Notes: a model not told the origin generated them from the sequence alone. Counted from the first letter of the stretch, positions 34,085 through 43,126 are shown. The stretch: DNA of 64,000 nt from DATBLE01 sp963841405 (GCA_963841405.1 CAWJCM010000002.1:248001-312000), one strand, 5' to 3'. Numbers and translations are program-made.

Positions 34085-37037
34085 CCTCGATCCGCTCCTG
34101 CAGGGACAGGGCCAGCTCGGTTCGTGCGTTCGCGATCGCGTGCACCGCGGCCGCGGCGCCCGAGATCGTGGTGATGCACGGGATCCGCGCGACGAGCGCC
34201 GCCTCGCGGATCCGGTAGCCGTCGGTGCGCTGCAACGACCCCCCGTAGGGAGTGTTCACGACCAGGTCGCAGCGGCCGCGGCGGACGAGGTCGACCACGG
34301 TCGCCTCTCCGCCCTCGGCGACCTTCGCCACCTGCTCGACCTCGAGCCCGGCCTCCCGAAGCTCCCGCGCGGTTCCCTCGGTCGCGACCAGCTTGAACCC
34401 GAGCCCTGCGAGCGCCGCCGCCACCGGGCGCAGCGCTGCCTTGTCGTCGTCCCGGACGGACAGGAAAGCCGTACCGGTCGTCGGCAGCGGCCGCCCGGCG
34501 GCGCGCTCCGCCTTCGCAAACGCGGTCGGCAGATCCGAGGCCGAGGCCATCACCTCGCCGGTGGAGCGCATCTCCGGGCCGAGCACGGGGTCGCTCCCCG
34601 GGAAGCGCGAGAACGGCAGCACGGCTGCCTTCACCGAGATCTGCTTGGGCGGCCGCTCAGCGGGTAGGCCGAGCTCGCGCAGCCTCGCTCCCGCGGCCAG
34701 GCGGCACGCGGCCTCCACGAGCCGCAAACCCGTCGCCTTCGACGCGAAGGGAACCGTCCGCGAGGCCCGCGGGTTCGCCTCGAGCACGTAGACGGCGTCC
34801 TCGGCGACGGCGAGCTGGACGTTGATCAGGCCGATCGTCCCGAGCGCGGGCGCGAGCCGACGGACGATGCTCTCGACCTCGCGGGCGGTGGCGACGTCGA
34901 GCGACGGCGCCGGCAGCACGCACGCCGAGTCGCCGGAATGCACGCCGGCTTCCTCGACGTGCTGCATGACGGCAGCGACGTAGGTCTCCTCGCCGTCGCA
35001 GAGCGCGTCGACGTCGATCTCGATCGCGTTCTCCAGGAAGCGGTCGACGAGCACCTTTCCTCTCAGGTCCCGGTGAAAGGCCTCGACCACCTCGTTCCCG
35101 CGGTAGCAGACGCGCATCGCGCGCCCGCCGAGCACGTACGACGGCCGGACGAGTACCGGGTAGCCGATCCGGTGCGCGATCTCCGCAGCCTCCCGGCCGC
35201 TGGCGGCGATCCCCCACTCCGGGCAGCGGATCCCGAGCCCGGAGAGCAGCTCGCCGAACCGCTCGCGGTCCTCGGCCAGGTCGATGGCGTCGTACGGCGT
35301 CCCCAGGATCCGGAAGCCGCCCGCCTCGATCGCCCGCGCCAGCTTCAGCGGCGTCTGGCCGCCGAACTGGATGACCACGCCCTCGGGCTGCTCGCGCCCG
35401 CAGACGGCCAGCACCTCCTCTGCGCCGAGCGGCTCGAAGTACAGGCGGTCGGAGGTGTCGTAGTCGGTCGAGACCGTCTCCGGGTTGCAGTTGACCATCA
35501 CGGCCTCGTAGCCGAGCGCCCTGAAGCTCTGCGCCGCGTGGACGCAGCAGTAGTCGAACTCGATCCCCTGGCCGATCCGGTTCGGGCCTGAGCCGATGAT
35601 CACGGCCACCGGCCGTTCCGGCCGGTGGTTGACGCGAGGCTCGTCGCCTTCGCCGACGGTCGAGTAGTAGTAGTTCGACTCGGCCGCCACCTCGCCCGCG
35701 CAGGAGTCGATCCGGCGAAAGACGCGCACACCCGTCGGCGGCCCGTCGGTCCGCAGCCGCTCGATCTCGATTCTGAACCAGGGATGGACGCCTTCCGGGA
35801 TGTCCTCCAGACCTTTCCAGGGCGAAGCCGTGGAAAGGTCCAGCTCGCGCGACCGGAACGCCTTCCAGAACGCCTCCCGGAACGTGCGGCCGATGCCCAT
35901 CGCCTCCCCGACCGACTTCATCTGCGTGCCGAGCGTCCGGTCGGCGCCCGGGAACTTCTCGAACGCGAACCGCGGGAACTTCACGACGACGTAGTCGAGC
36001 GTCGGCTCGAAGCTGGCCGGCGTCGTCTTCGTCAGGTCGTTGGGGATCTCGTCGAGCGTGTACCCGACGGCCAGCTTGGCCGCGACCTTCGCGATCGGAT
36101 AGCCCGTCGCCTTCGAGGCCAGCGCGGACGAGCGCGAGACGCGTGGGTTCATCTCGATCACCCGCAGCTCGCCGGTCTCGCGCTCGCGCGCGAACTGGAT
36201 GTTCGAGCCGCCGGTCTCCACGCCGACGGCGCGGATGACAGCGACGGCGGCATCCCGGAGGTCCTGATACGCCTCGTCGGAGAGGGTCATCTGCGGGGCG
36301 ACCGTCACCGAGTCGCCCGTGTGCACGCCCATCGGGTCGAGGTTCTCGATCGAGCAGACGATCACCACGTTGTCGCGCTTGTCCCGTACCACCTCGAGCT
36401 CGAACTCGTCCCAGCCACGCACCGACTCCTCGACCAGGACCTGCCCGATCGGGCTCTCGAACAGTCCGACCTCCACCCGGCGGTGGAGCTCCGCCTCGGT
36501 CGAGGCGAACCCACCGCCGTGACCGCCGAGGGTGAACGCGGGACGGACGACGGCGGGAAGCGCCACGTCGGGCAGGTCGTCCAGCGACGTCACGATCTTG
36601 GACGTCGGCACGTTCAGCCCGACGCCCCGCACCGCCTCGCGGAAGAGCTCACGGTCCTCGGCGCGCCTGATCGCGTCGAGGCCGGCGCCGATCAGCTCGA
36701 CGCCCAGGGCGTCCAGCACGCCCGCCCCGACCAGCTGGAGCGAGAGGTTCAGCGCCGTCTGCCCGCCCATCGTCGGCAGCAGCGCGTCGGGCCGCTCGCG
36801 CTCGAGCACGTCGGCGACGCCGGCGAGATCGAGCGGCTCCAGGTACGTGCGGTCGGCGAAGCCCGGGTCGGTCATGATCGTCGCCGGGTTCGAGTTGACG
36901 ACGACGGTGCGGAAGCCGTCCTCGCGCAGCACCTTCAGCGCCTGGCAGCCGGCGTAGTCGAACTCGCACGCCTGGCCGATCACGATCGGTCCCGAGCCGA
37001 TCAGGCAGATCGAGTCGAGGTCGTCGCGCCTAGGCAA
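34056..37037 (-). CDS. carB: Carbamoyl-phosphate synthase large subunit, shortened in the middle
   Basis: 993 residues from TTG 37037 (LPRRDDLDSICLIGSGPIVI). Both ATP-grasp halves are intact: GQACEFDYAG and EMNPRVSRSSALASKATGYP in the first, GSGPNRIGQGIEFDYCC and EANPRASRTVPFASKATG in the second, with a C-terminal MGS-like domain (VVDLVRRGRCDLVVNTPYGG). The usual length is 1060-1080. The loss is in the oligomerisation region between the halves: only about 85 residues separate FREAFWKAFRSRE from the second half instead of about 150. TTG is the only start that keeps the family N-terminus, and it overlaps carA by 8 bp. Confidence 0.94.
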   Translation of the reverse strand: MPRRDDLDSICLIGSGPIVIGQACEFDYAGCQALKVLREDGFRTVVVNSNPATIMTDPGFADRTYLEPLDLAGVADVLERERPDALLPTMGGQTALNLSLQLVGAGVLDALGVELIGAGLDAIRRAEDRELFREAVRGVGLNVPTSKIVTSLDDLPDVALPAVVRPAFTLGGHGGGFASTEAELHRRVEVGLFESPIGQVLVEESVRGWDEFELEVVRDKRDNVVIVCSIENLDPMGVHTGDSVTVAPQMTLSDEAYQDLRDAAVAVIRAVGVETGGSNIQFARERETGELRVIEMNPRVSRSSALASKATGYPIAKVAAKLAVGYTLDEIPNDLTKTTPASFEPTLDYVVVKFPRFAFEKFPGADRTLGTQMKSVGEAMGIGRTFREAFWKAFRSRELDLSTASPWKGLEDIPEGVHPWFRIEIERLRTDGPPTGVRVFRRIDSCAGEVAAESNYYYSTVGEGDEPRVNHRPERPVAVIIGSGPNRIGQGIEFDYCCVHAAQSFRALGYEAVMVNCNPETVSTDYDTSDRLYFEPLGAEEVLAVCGREQPEGVVIQFGGQTPLKLARAIEAGGFRILGTPYDAIDLAEDRERFGELLSGLGIRCPEWGIAASGREAAEIAHRIGYPVLVRPSYVLGGRAMRVCYRGNEVVEAFHRDLRGKVLVDRFLENAIEIDVDALCDGEETYVAAVMQHVEEAGVHSGDSACVLPAPSLDVATAREVESIVRRLAPALGTIGLINVQLAVAEDAVYVLEANPRASRTVPFASKATGLRLVEAACRLAAGARLRELGLPAERPPKQISVKAAVLPFSRFPGSDPVLGPEMRSTGEVMASASDLPTAFAKAERAAGRPLPTTGTAFLSVRDDDKAALRPVAAALAGLGFKLVATEGTARELREAGLEVEQVAKVAEGGEATVVDLVRRGRCDLVVNTPYGGSLQRTDGYRIREAALVARIPCITTISGAAAAVHAIANARTELALSLQERIEVETRALNGS

Positions 37038-38064
37038 CTCTGAGCTCCTCGACCCACTCGGCGATGATCGACGCGCCGTCGTGCGGCCCCGGGCTCGCCT
37101 CCGGATGGAACTGGGCAGACCGCGCCCGCAGCTCGGGGTGGTACAGCCCCTCGACGGTGCCGTCGTACAGCGACGTGTGCGTGACGCCCTCTCCGGCACC
37201 CGGAGCGACCGCGAAGCCGTGGTTCTGGGACGTGACCAGCACACGGCGGGTCTCGTGGTCGACGACCGGATGGTTCGCGCCGCGGTGGCCGAACGGCAGC
37301 TTGAAGGTCGCGTGCCCGGTCGCGAGCGCGAGCAGCTGGTGGCCGAGGCAGACCCCGAGCACCGGCGCCCGGCCCAGCAGATCCCGCACCGTGCGCGTCT
37401 CCTCGACGAGCGGTGCCGGGTCGCCGGGGCCGTTGCCGAGCAGCACCCCGTCGTAACCGGCGAGCGTGTCCGCGTCCACGACGTGCGGGTAGACGTCGAC
37501 CGCAGCACCTTCGCGCTCGAGGAGTAGCAGGATCGAGCGCTTGATCCCGTAGTCGACGACCGCCACCCGGACGTCTCCCTCGCCCGCGAACGTGTACGGC
37601 TCGCGGGGCGAGACGCCGGCGACGAGCGCAGCGCCCTCCATCGTCGGCAGAGCCCGGACCTGGGTCAGCACGTCCTCTACGGGCGGGTCGCCGGCGACGG
37701 CGGCGGCCCGCATGGCGCCGCGGTCGCGCAGGTGCAGGACGAGCGAGCGCGTGTCGACCCCCGCCAGTGCGACCACGCCGCGGCTGCGCAGCCAGCGCGT
37801 CCACTCCGAGCCGCCGACCTCGCGCATCACCACCCCGCTCGCGTGCACTGCGCCGGACTGCGAGCGCTCCTCGGCGACGCCGTAGTTGCCCACCATCGGC
37901 GCGGTGAAGCAGACGATCTGGCCCGCGTAGCTCGGGTCGGTGACCGTCTCCTGGTAGCCGCTCATCGAGGTCGTGAACACCGCCTCGCCGAAGGCGCGAC
38001 CGTCCGCCGCGACCGCCTCGCCGGCGAAGACCGTCCCGTCCTCGAGGACGAGGAACCCGCTCAC
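37030..38064 (-). CDS. carA: Carbamoyl-phosphate synthase small (glutaminase) subunit
   Basis: 344 residues from GTG 38064 (GTGA overlap with the upstream gene). The N-terminal domain starts GFLVLEDGTVFAGEAV and has FTTSMSGYQETVTDPSYAGQ; the class I amidotransferase part has the nucleophile Cys in VLGVCLGHQLLALA and the His-Glu pair in SAQFHPEASPGP. It supplies ammonia to CarB for carbamoyl phosphate. Confidence 0.95.
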   Translation of the reverse strand: MSGFLVLEDGTVFAGEAVAADGRAFGEAVFTTSMSGYQETVTDPSYAGQIVCFTAPMVGNYGVAEERSQSGAVHASGVVMREVGGSEWTRWLRSRGVVALAGVDTRSLVLHLRDRGAMRAAAVAGDPPVEDVLTQVRALPTMEGAALVAGVSPREPYTFAGEGDVRVAVVDYGIKRSILLLLEREGAAVDVYPHVVDADTLAGYDGVLLGNGPGDPAPLVEETRTVRDLLGRAPVLGVCLGHQLLALATGHATFKLPFGHRGANHPVVDHETRRVLVTSQNHGFAVAPGAGEGVTHTSLYDGTVEGLYHPELRARSAQFHPEASPGPHDGASIIAEWVEELRVA

Positions 38065-38606
38065 GCTGCCGCCTCGTCCTTCGTGATCCACTCGCCGTGC
38101 TCGAGGTAGTGTCGGGCTCGAAGCTCGTGCGGTCGGGCGAGCTCGCCGTCCCGCCGCTCGGCCCAGCGGAGCAACGCCTCCGCGGCGGAGCGCGTCTCGG
38201 CTCCCGCCACCGGCGCGAGCAGCTCGCGCCACGGCCGTCCGCGCAGTGGCTGCGAGCGCTCCTGAGCGATCGCCGCGTCGAGGACGAACCAGAACGCAGG
38301 CTCGCCGTCGCCGTCGGGATAGTTCAGCGCATACGCCGGGGGCTTCGCGCCGGCGACGTACACCACGAGCTCGAGCTTGCGCACGGGCGGGGAAAGCTCG
38401 TCCAGCGCCCCGACGACCGCCTCGCGCTGCGGCGGGGTCGGCGGCCGCTCCACGACCACCACCACGTCGAGGTCGCTCCTGTCGGGATCGAAGCCGCCGA
38501 GCAGGGCAGAGCCGAGCACGTACGCACCCTCGACCGGCAGGAGTGCATCGACCGCGTCGACCGCCGCAGCCGCGCATGCCTCGAGCCCCGCCTCGGTCAC
38601 CGTCAT
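38061..38606 (-). CDS. Nucleotidyltransferase resembling aminoglycoside adenylyltransferases
   Basis: 181 residues from ATG 38606. The Pol-beta-type signature is clear: YVLGSALLGGFDPDRSDLD (about 29-47, GS...DxD metal site). The last part, RARHYLEHGEWITKDEAAA, resembles the start of the helical C-terminal domain of ANT(3'')/ANT(9) enzymes, but the protein stops there, about 80 residues short of AadA. It is joined by ATGA to pyrC and by GTGA to carA, so it is made with the pyr enzymes. No antibiotic link can be claimed; the target may be a nucleotide or a protein. Confidence 0.72.
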   Translation of the reverse strand: MTVTEAGLEACAAAAVDAVDALLPVEGAYVLGSALLGGFDPDRSDLDVVVVVERPPTPPQREAVVGALDELSPPVRKLELVVYVAGAKPPAYALNYPDGDGEPAFWFVLDAAIAQERSQPLRGRPWRELLAPVAGAETRSAAEALLRWAERRDGELARPHELRARHYLEHGEWITKDEAAA

Positions 38607-39910
38607 GCGGCGAACGCGATCCGGCCGGCGGCGACGGTCAGCCGCACCCTGCCGCGGAGCGTTTCGCCGAGGAGCCACGAGTTCCCGGAGCGAGACCGGA
38701 ATCCCGCCTCGCCCACGCGCCACGGGCTGTCGGGGTCGAGCAGGACGAGGTTGGCCGGTCCGCCCTTCTCGATCCTCGGCGGCTCGAGCCCGTAGGCGCG
38801 CGCCGGTCCGGCCGACATGCGCTCGAGCAGCGTCGGGAGGGAGACGAGACCCGGCCCGACCAGGTGGGTGTTCAGGGCGGCGAAGGCGGTTTCGAGGCCC
38901 GTGACGCCGAACGGCGCCTCCTCGAACGGCACTTCCTTCTCGTGAGCCGCGTGCGGCGCGTGGTCGGTGGCAATCACCGAGATCGTTCCGTCCCTGAGCG
39001 CCGCGACGAGCGCGGAGCGGTCGTCGGCGCCCCGGAGCGGTGGGTTCATCTTCAGGTTCGGGTCGAGTGACCGAAGGGCGTCGTCCGTCAGCACCAGGTG
39101 GTGCGGAGTCACCTCGCCGGTGGCGCGCACACCGGCCGCCTGGGCGCGCCGCAGCTCGTCCACCGACTCGCGCGCCGAGAGGTGGAGCAGGTGGATCGCC
39201 TGGTCCTCGTGAGCGGCCAGCGCCAGGTCGCGGCCGACCATCACGCTCTCCGCTACGGAGGGATAGCCCGCGAGGCCGAGCTCGGCGGAGACCGGCCCCT
39301 CGTGCATCTGGCCGGAGCGCGACAGCGTCGGCTCCTCGCAGTGCACGGCGACGCGCCGTCCCGTGATCACGTGGTACTGCAGCGCGCGCCGCATCAATCC
39401 GGGTGCGACCACCGGCATGCCGTCGTCGGAGAAGCCGGCGGCGCCGGCGTCGGCGAGCTCGGCCATCTCGGACAGCTCCTGCCCGCGCTGGCCCCTCGTG
39501 ATCGCTGCCAGGAACCCGACCGGCACCTCGGCCTCCTCCCGGGCGGTCTCGATCAGCGAGCCGAGAACGGCGGCCGAGTCGATGACCGGCTCCGTGTTCG
39601 GCATGGCGAGGATCGCGCAGAAGCCGCCCGCGGCCGCCGCTGCGGTCCCCGAGGCGATCGTCTCCTCGTCCTCACGCCCGGGCGTGCGCAGGTGGACGTG
39701 GGGGTCGACGAACGCCGGAGCGAGAACCAGCCCCCGGCCCTCGACGACCCTGTGGCCGTTCGGGGAGACGTTCAGGCCGATGTCGGCGATCACGCCCTTG
39801 TCCACGCGGACGTCGAGCAGGTCATCGATCCCCCGGGACGGATCGATCACCCGGGCGCTGCGGACGACGAGGTCGTCGTGGCCCTCACCGCCGTGGAGGA
39901 TGTCCGCCAT
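38603..39910 (-). CDS. pyrC: Dihydroorotase
   Basis: 435 residues, class I type. Metal motif FVDPHVHLRTPG (about 68-79), substrate contact MPNTEPVID, later metal ligands AVHCEEP and LLHLSARESVDE, and catalytic Asp in VIATDHAPHA. It closes carbamoyl-aspartate to dihydroorotate. The start shares its A with the pyrB stop (TGATG). Confidence 0.95.
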   Translation of the reverse strand: MADILHGGEGHDDLVVRSARVIDPSRGIDDLLDVRVDKGVIADIGLNVSPNGHRVVEGRGLVLAPAFVDPHVHLRTPGREDEETIASGTAAAAAGGFCAILAMPNTEPVIDSAAVLGSLIETAREEAEVPVGFLAAITRGQRGQELSEMAELADAGAAGFSDDGMPVVAPGLMRRALQYHVITGRRVAVHCEEPTLSRSGQMHEGPVSAELGLAGYPSVAESVMVGRDLALAAHEDQAIHLLHLSARESVDELRRAQAAGVRATGEVTPHHLVLTDDALRSLDPNLKMNPPLRGADDRSALVAALRDGTISVIATDHAPHAAHEKEVPFEEAPFGVTGLETAFAALNTHLVGPGLVSLPTLLERMSAGPARAYGLEPPRIEKGGPANLVLLDPDSPWRVGEAGFRSRSGNSWLLGETLRGRVRLTVAAGRIAFAA

Positions 39911-40905
39911 CAGGCCACCTCCTCCGTCGCCTCGGCCTTGACCTCGACCGGCCCGTGCGTGAGCAGGTCGTACAGGACGGCCATGCGCACGACGAGCCCC
40001 GCCCTGACCTGTGTCTCGATCAGGGCGTCGACCGAGTCGGCGACGGCCGGGTCGATCTCGACGCCGCGGTTCATCGGGCCCGGATGCATCACCTTCTGGC
40101 CCGGGCGCAGCCGGGCCCGGGTCACGCCCCAGCGCGCGGTGTACTCGCGCAGGCTGGGGACGTAGTTCTCGCCGGCCTCCATGCGCTCGCGCTGCATGCG
40201 CAAGACGTAGACGACGTCGGCGGCCCCGATCGCCGCGATGTCGGTCGAGACCTCGCAGCCCATTGCCTCGATCCCGCGCGGGATCAGCGGCGGCGGTCCG
40301 ACCAGGGTCACCCGCGCCCCCATCAGCGTCAGCGCCTGGATGTTCGAGCGGGCGACGCGCGAGTGCAGCACGTCGCCGACGATCGCCACGTGCAGGCTCT
40401 CGACCGGCCCGACGTTCTGCTCGATCGTGTACAGGTCGAGCAGCGCCTGGGTCGGATGCTGGTGCTTGCCGTCCCCCGCGTTCACGACATGGGCACCGGT
40501 CAGGCGCGAGACGAGCGTCGGAGCGCCGATCTGCGGGTGGCGGATCACGATCACGTCCGGGTCGTAGGCGGCGAGGGTCAGTGCCGTGTCCTTGAGCGAC
40601 TCGCCCTTGTCCACCGACGAGCCGCTCGACTTGACCGACATCACGTCGGCCGAGAGGCGCTTGGCGGCCAGCTCGAAGCTCGAGGACGTCCGGGTCGACG
40701 ACTCGAAGAACAGATTGACGACCGTGCGCCCGCGCAGGGTCGGCAGCTTCTTCATCTCCCGCTCCAGCGACCGCTCGAAGCTGCCGGCGGTGGCGAGCAG
40801 CCGCGTCACGTCCTCGCGCGTGAGGTCGGCGATCGAGATCAGGTGCCGCCGCGGCGGTGGGTCGGGCGGCGGCAGCAGGTCGTCGCGCACCAGTTGAACC
40901 GTCAT
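39910..40905 (-). CDS. pyrB: Aspartate carbamoyltransferase catalytic subunit
   Basis: 331 residues from ATG 40905, with AGGAGGG six bases upstream. The carbamoyl-phosphate loop FESSTRTSSSFELAAKRL (about 68-85), GDGKHQHPTQALLDLYT and the aspartate-site VMHPGPMNRGVEID are intact. No pyrI regulatory gene is present, as is usual in this group. The first 20 residues are a Pro-rich extension. It overlaps pyrR by 4 bp (ATGA). Confidence 0.95.
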   Translation of the reverse strand: MTVQLVRDDLLPPPDPPPRRHLISIADLTREDVTRLLATAGSFERSLEREMKKLPTLRGRTVVNLFFESSTRTSSSFELAAKRLSADVMSVKSSGSSVDKGESLKDTALTLAAYDPDVIVIRHPQIGAPTLVSRLTGAHVVNAGDGKHQHPTQALLDLYTIEQNVGPVESLHVAIVGDVLHSRVARSNIQALTLMGARVTLVGPPPLIPRGIEAMGCEVSTDIAAIGAADVVYVLRMQRERMEAGENYVPSLREYTARWGVTRARLRPGQKVMHPGPMNRGVEIDPAVADSVDALIETQVRAGLVVRMAVLYDLLTHGPVEVKAEATEEVA

Positions 40906-41486
40906 GCGCGTCCCTCCTGGAAGATCAGCACGACCCGGTCGACCTCGTCGATCTCGACCAGCTGGACCTGAACTCGTTCGGCGCGTGCGGTGGGCAGGTT
41001 CTTGCCGACGTAGTCGGGCCGGATCGGCAGCTCGCGATGGCCGCGGTCGGCGACGACGGCGAGCTGGACGCGCGCGGGACGGCCGTAGTCGAAGAGCGCC
41101 TCGATCGCCGCCCGGATCGTGCGTCCGCTGTAGAGGACGTCGTCGACCAGGACGCAGGTTCGGCCCTCGAGTGCGAAGTCGAGCTTGGTCTCGCGGACGA
41201 GCGGCTGCGGATGCAGCGGGGCCTCGCCTCCCCGGACGTGCAGGTCGTCGCGGTGGAACGTGATGTCGATCGTCCCCAGGTCGACCTCGACGCCGCTGAA
41301 CTCCTCGATCAGGCGGCGAAGACGGTGCGCGAGCGGGACGCCGCGGGTATGGATGCCCACCAGCGCGATGCTCTCCAGCTCGACGTTCGCCTCGATGATC
41401 TCGTGGGCGATGCGATGGAGGGTCCGCGCGAGCGCGTCTGCGTCGAGGAGAACCCGTTCGGCGGCGGGCGCGTGTGCAGCGGTCAA
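40902..41486 (-). CDS. pyrR: PyrR regulator / uracil phosphoribosyltransferase
   Basis: 194 residues from TTG 41486, preceded by AAAGGAG five bases away. The PRPP-binding motif CVLVDDVLYSGRTIRAAIEA (about 110-129) and LVGIHTRGVPLAHRL are typical. In Actinomycetota PyrR senses UMP and represses translation of the pyr message by binding a leader hairpin. It heads the pyr operon. Confidence 0.94.
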   Translation of the reverse strand: MTAAHAPAAERVLLDADALARTLHRIAHEIIEANVELESIALVGIHTRGVPLAHRLRRLIEEFSGVEVDLGTIDITFHRDDLHVRGGEAPLHPQPLVRETKLDFALEGRTCVLVDDVLYSGRTIRAAIEALFDYGRPARVQLAVVADRGHRELPIRPDYVGKNLPTARAERVQVQLVEIDEVDRVVLIFQEGRA

Positions 41487-41491
41487 CTGAA

Positions 41492-41516
41492 CTCCTTTCC
41501 GGCCTCACCGGACCGG
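41492..41516 (-). promoter_or_regulatory. Candidate PyrR-binding hairpin over the pyrR ribosome binding site
   Basis: On the minus strand CCGG (41516-41513) and CCGG (41502-41499) enclose TCCGGTGAGG, and AAAGGAG follows at once. The GTGAGG-type loop next to the Shine-Dalgarno sequence resembles the actinobacterial PyrR-binding loop that blocks translation when UMP is high. I judged this by eye. Confidence 0.5.
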
Positions 41517-41588
41517 GTTAAAGCAGTGCTGGCGCTTGAACCGTGTGCGGACGACAGACTATCGGCTCCCGGGGACGTCATAGCTCGC

Positions 41589-42326
41589 ATGCTGCGCGCG
41601 GCGCTGGCCTTCACGCTCCTGGTCGTGGCGCTGCCGGTCGCTTCGCCCGGCGCGACGCCCGAGCCGAGGATGCTCGGCCCGTACGGCAAGGGCGCCGACG
41701 CCTACTGGCTCTGGAAGGCGCACCCGGCCCCGAAGACGGTCGTGGTCTTCGAGCACGGACTGGACGAGAGCGAGCTCAACCCCTGGAACCACATCGCCTG
41801 GATCGAGCACCTCGTGCGGCAGGGAAACGACGTCGTCTATCCGCGTTACGAGAAGAGCCCCGCGGGCTCGCCGGCCCTTCTGCACTCGCTGATCGGGATC
41901 CACACGGCGCTCGTGCGGCTCGGCCGGCCAGAGGTGCCGCTGGTCGTCGTCGGCTACTCGCGCGGCGGCCGGCTCGCGGTCGAGCTCGCGGCCGTGATGT
42001 GGCGGATCGGCGTGAAGCCCGCAGCCGTGATGAGCGTCTACCCGAGCACGCTGAACCCGCGACTCGAGGAGGTCGTCAACTTCACGCATCTCCCCCGCTC
42101 GACGAGGCTGCTCCTCGCCGCTGCCGACCGCGACTCGCCGGCCGGCGTCCGCGAGCTGCTGCGCCGGCTGGAGCGCTCTCGCTTTCCGGCGCAGAACATC
42201 CGCACCGAGGTGGTCCGCTCGCGCGGCTCGTTCCGGGCCGACCACTTCTCCGCACTCCAGTCGGGATCCGAGGCTCGGCGCCAGCTCTGGGCGCCGCTCG
42301 ACCGGCTGATCGCGGCGGTCCGCTAG
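41589..42326 (+). CDS. Secreted alpha/beta-hydrolase-like protein
   Basis: 245 residues from ATG 41589 with a signal peptide (LRAALAFTLLVVALPVASPG). TVVVFEHGLDESELNPWN gives the oxyanion region (HGL), VVGYSRGGRLAVELAAVM the Ser elbow (GxSxGG), and RADHFSALQSGS a likely catalytic His; an Asp is in AAADRDSPAG. The substrate is unknown. It is divergent from pyrR with its start in the pyr leader region. Confidence 0.75.
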   Translation: MLRAALAFTLLVVALPVASPGATPEPRMLGPYGKGADAYWLWKAHPAPKTVVVFEHGLDESELNPWNHIAWIEHLVRQGNDVVYPRYEKSPAGSPALLHSLIGIHTALVRLGRPEVPLVVVGYSRGGRLAVELAAVMWRIGVKPAAVMSVYPSTLNPRLEEVVNFTHLPRSTRLLLAAADRDSPAGVRELLRRLERSRFPAQNIRTEVVRSRGSFRADHFSALQSGSEARRQLWAPLDRLIAAVR

Positions 42327-42373
42327 GGAGATTCGCTGGCACCCGGCCGGGAGCGGGGTCGACACTCTTTCCG

Positions 42374-42600
42374 TCACGAGGAGCGGATGTACCCCCACCT
42401 GCGCAGATCCCGCATCAGCGCCGCGACGTACGCCTTGCCCGGCAGCCCCGGCAACCTCGTGCCGCGGCCGAGATCGCCGCGCTTCAGCGCCAGATCGAGC
42501 ACCCGCCTGCCCTGGGCCGGATCCCCGAGCAGGTACTGGTCGGCGACGTAGGCGGCGACGTAGGAGCGGACGTCCGTGTTCGGGTCGCCGCGGGCCTTCA
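42374..42600 (-). pseudogene. C-terminal gene fragment without a start
   Basis: About 75 codons of plausible protein end at TGA 42374-42376, reading RGDPNTDVRSYVAAYVADQY and then RVLDLALKRGDLGRG. The frame has a stop just upstream and no good start codon, and it begins where the broken P-domain gene ends. It is probably the remnant of a deleted or fused gene. I do not recognise the family. Confidence 0.35.
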
Positions 42601-43114
42601 GTTAGTACCCGAGCCGACCCGCTGGATCGGCGCGTCCAGTGCCGTCCGGCCGGCCCGGGTGACCTCCACGCGCAGCTGCTCGTAGAGGAAGTTGCGCTCG
42701 GTGTACGTCACCGTCGCCGCCACGGTGCCTTTCCGCGCCGACAGCATCTGCGGCAGGTCGCGCGAGATGTCCAGCATGAAGCAGTTGAGGCGGGCGGGCT
42801 TGCCGCCGTTCGTGACCTGCAGCGTCCAGTGGCCGCGGGCGTCCTCCCCGTAGAGCGACGCGAGGTTGCCCACTGCCCGGTACGGCCCGTCGGCGAACGG
42901 GGACGAGGCTGCCGCGATCGGATTGGTGTGTCGTGATCCGGAACGAGACGCGGACGAACGAGACCGGGCCGCGGTCCGGCACGGTCAGCGACTGCTCGAA
43001 CCGAGCGCCGATGGGCTCGTTGACGGTTCCGGTCGAATACGTCTTGGTGACGGCGTGCCCGGGCCCGGCCGTGACCAGGAGGAGCACGGCGGCGGTGAGG
43101 AGCAGGCGCCTCAT
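42598..43114 (-). pseudogene. Secreted P-domain-like protein broken by a frameshift
   Basis: The first frame from ATG 43114 gives a signal peptide (RRLLLTAAVLLLVTAGPGHA), then VPDRGPVSFVRVSFRITTHQ, the opening of a proprotein-convertase P-domain. After about residue 65 it turns into Arg-rich nonsense, while another frame continues the domain: SPFADGPYRAVGNLASLYGE and ARGHWTLQVTNGGKPARLN. The frame change lies near 42900-42925; some of the DL..L..P strand also seems to be missing. It could be decay or a sequence error. Confidence 0.6.
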
Positions 43115-43126
43115 TGCGTCTCCGCG

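Noticed and set aside
37038..37508. N-terminal extension of carB to 37508
   Set aside because: The added 157 residues are Ser/Arg-rich and overlap carA in another frame; family homology begins at TTG 37037.
38061..38606. An antibiotic resistance gene (aadA)
   Set aside because: Only the nucleotidyltransferase core is shared, the C-terminal substrate domain is absent, and the gene is tied into the pyr operon.
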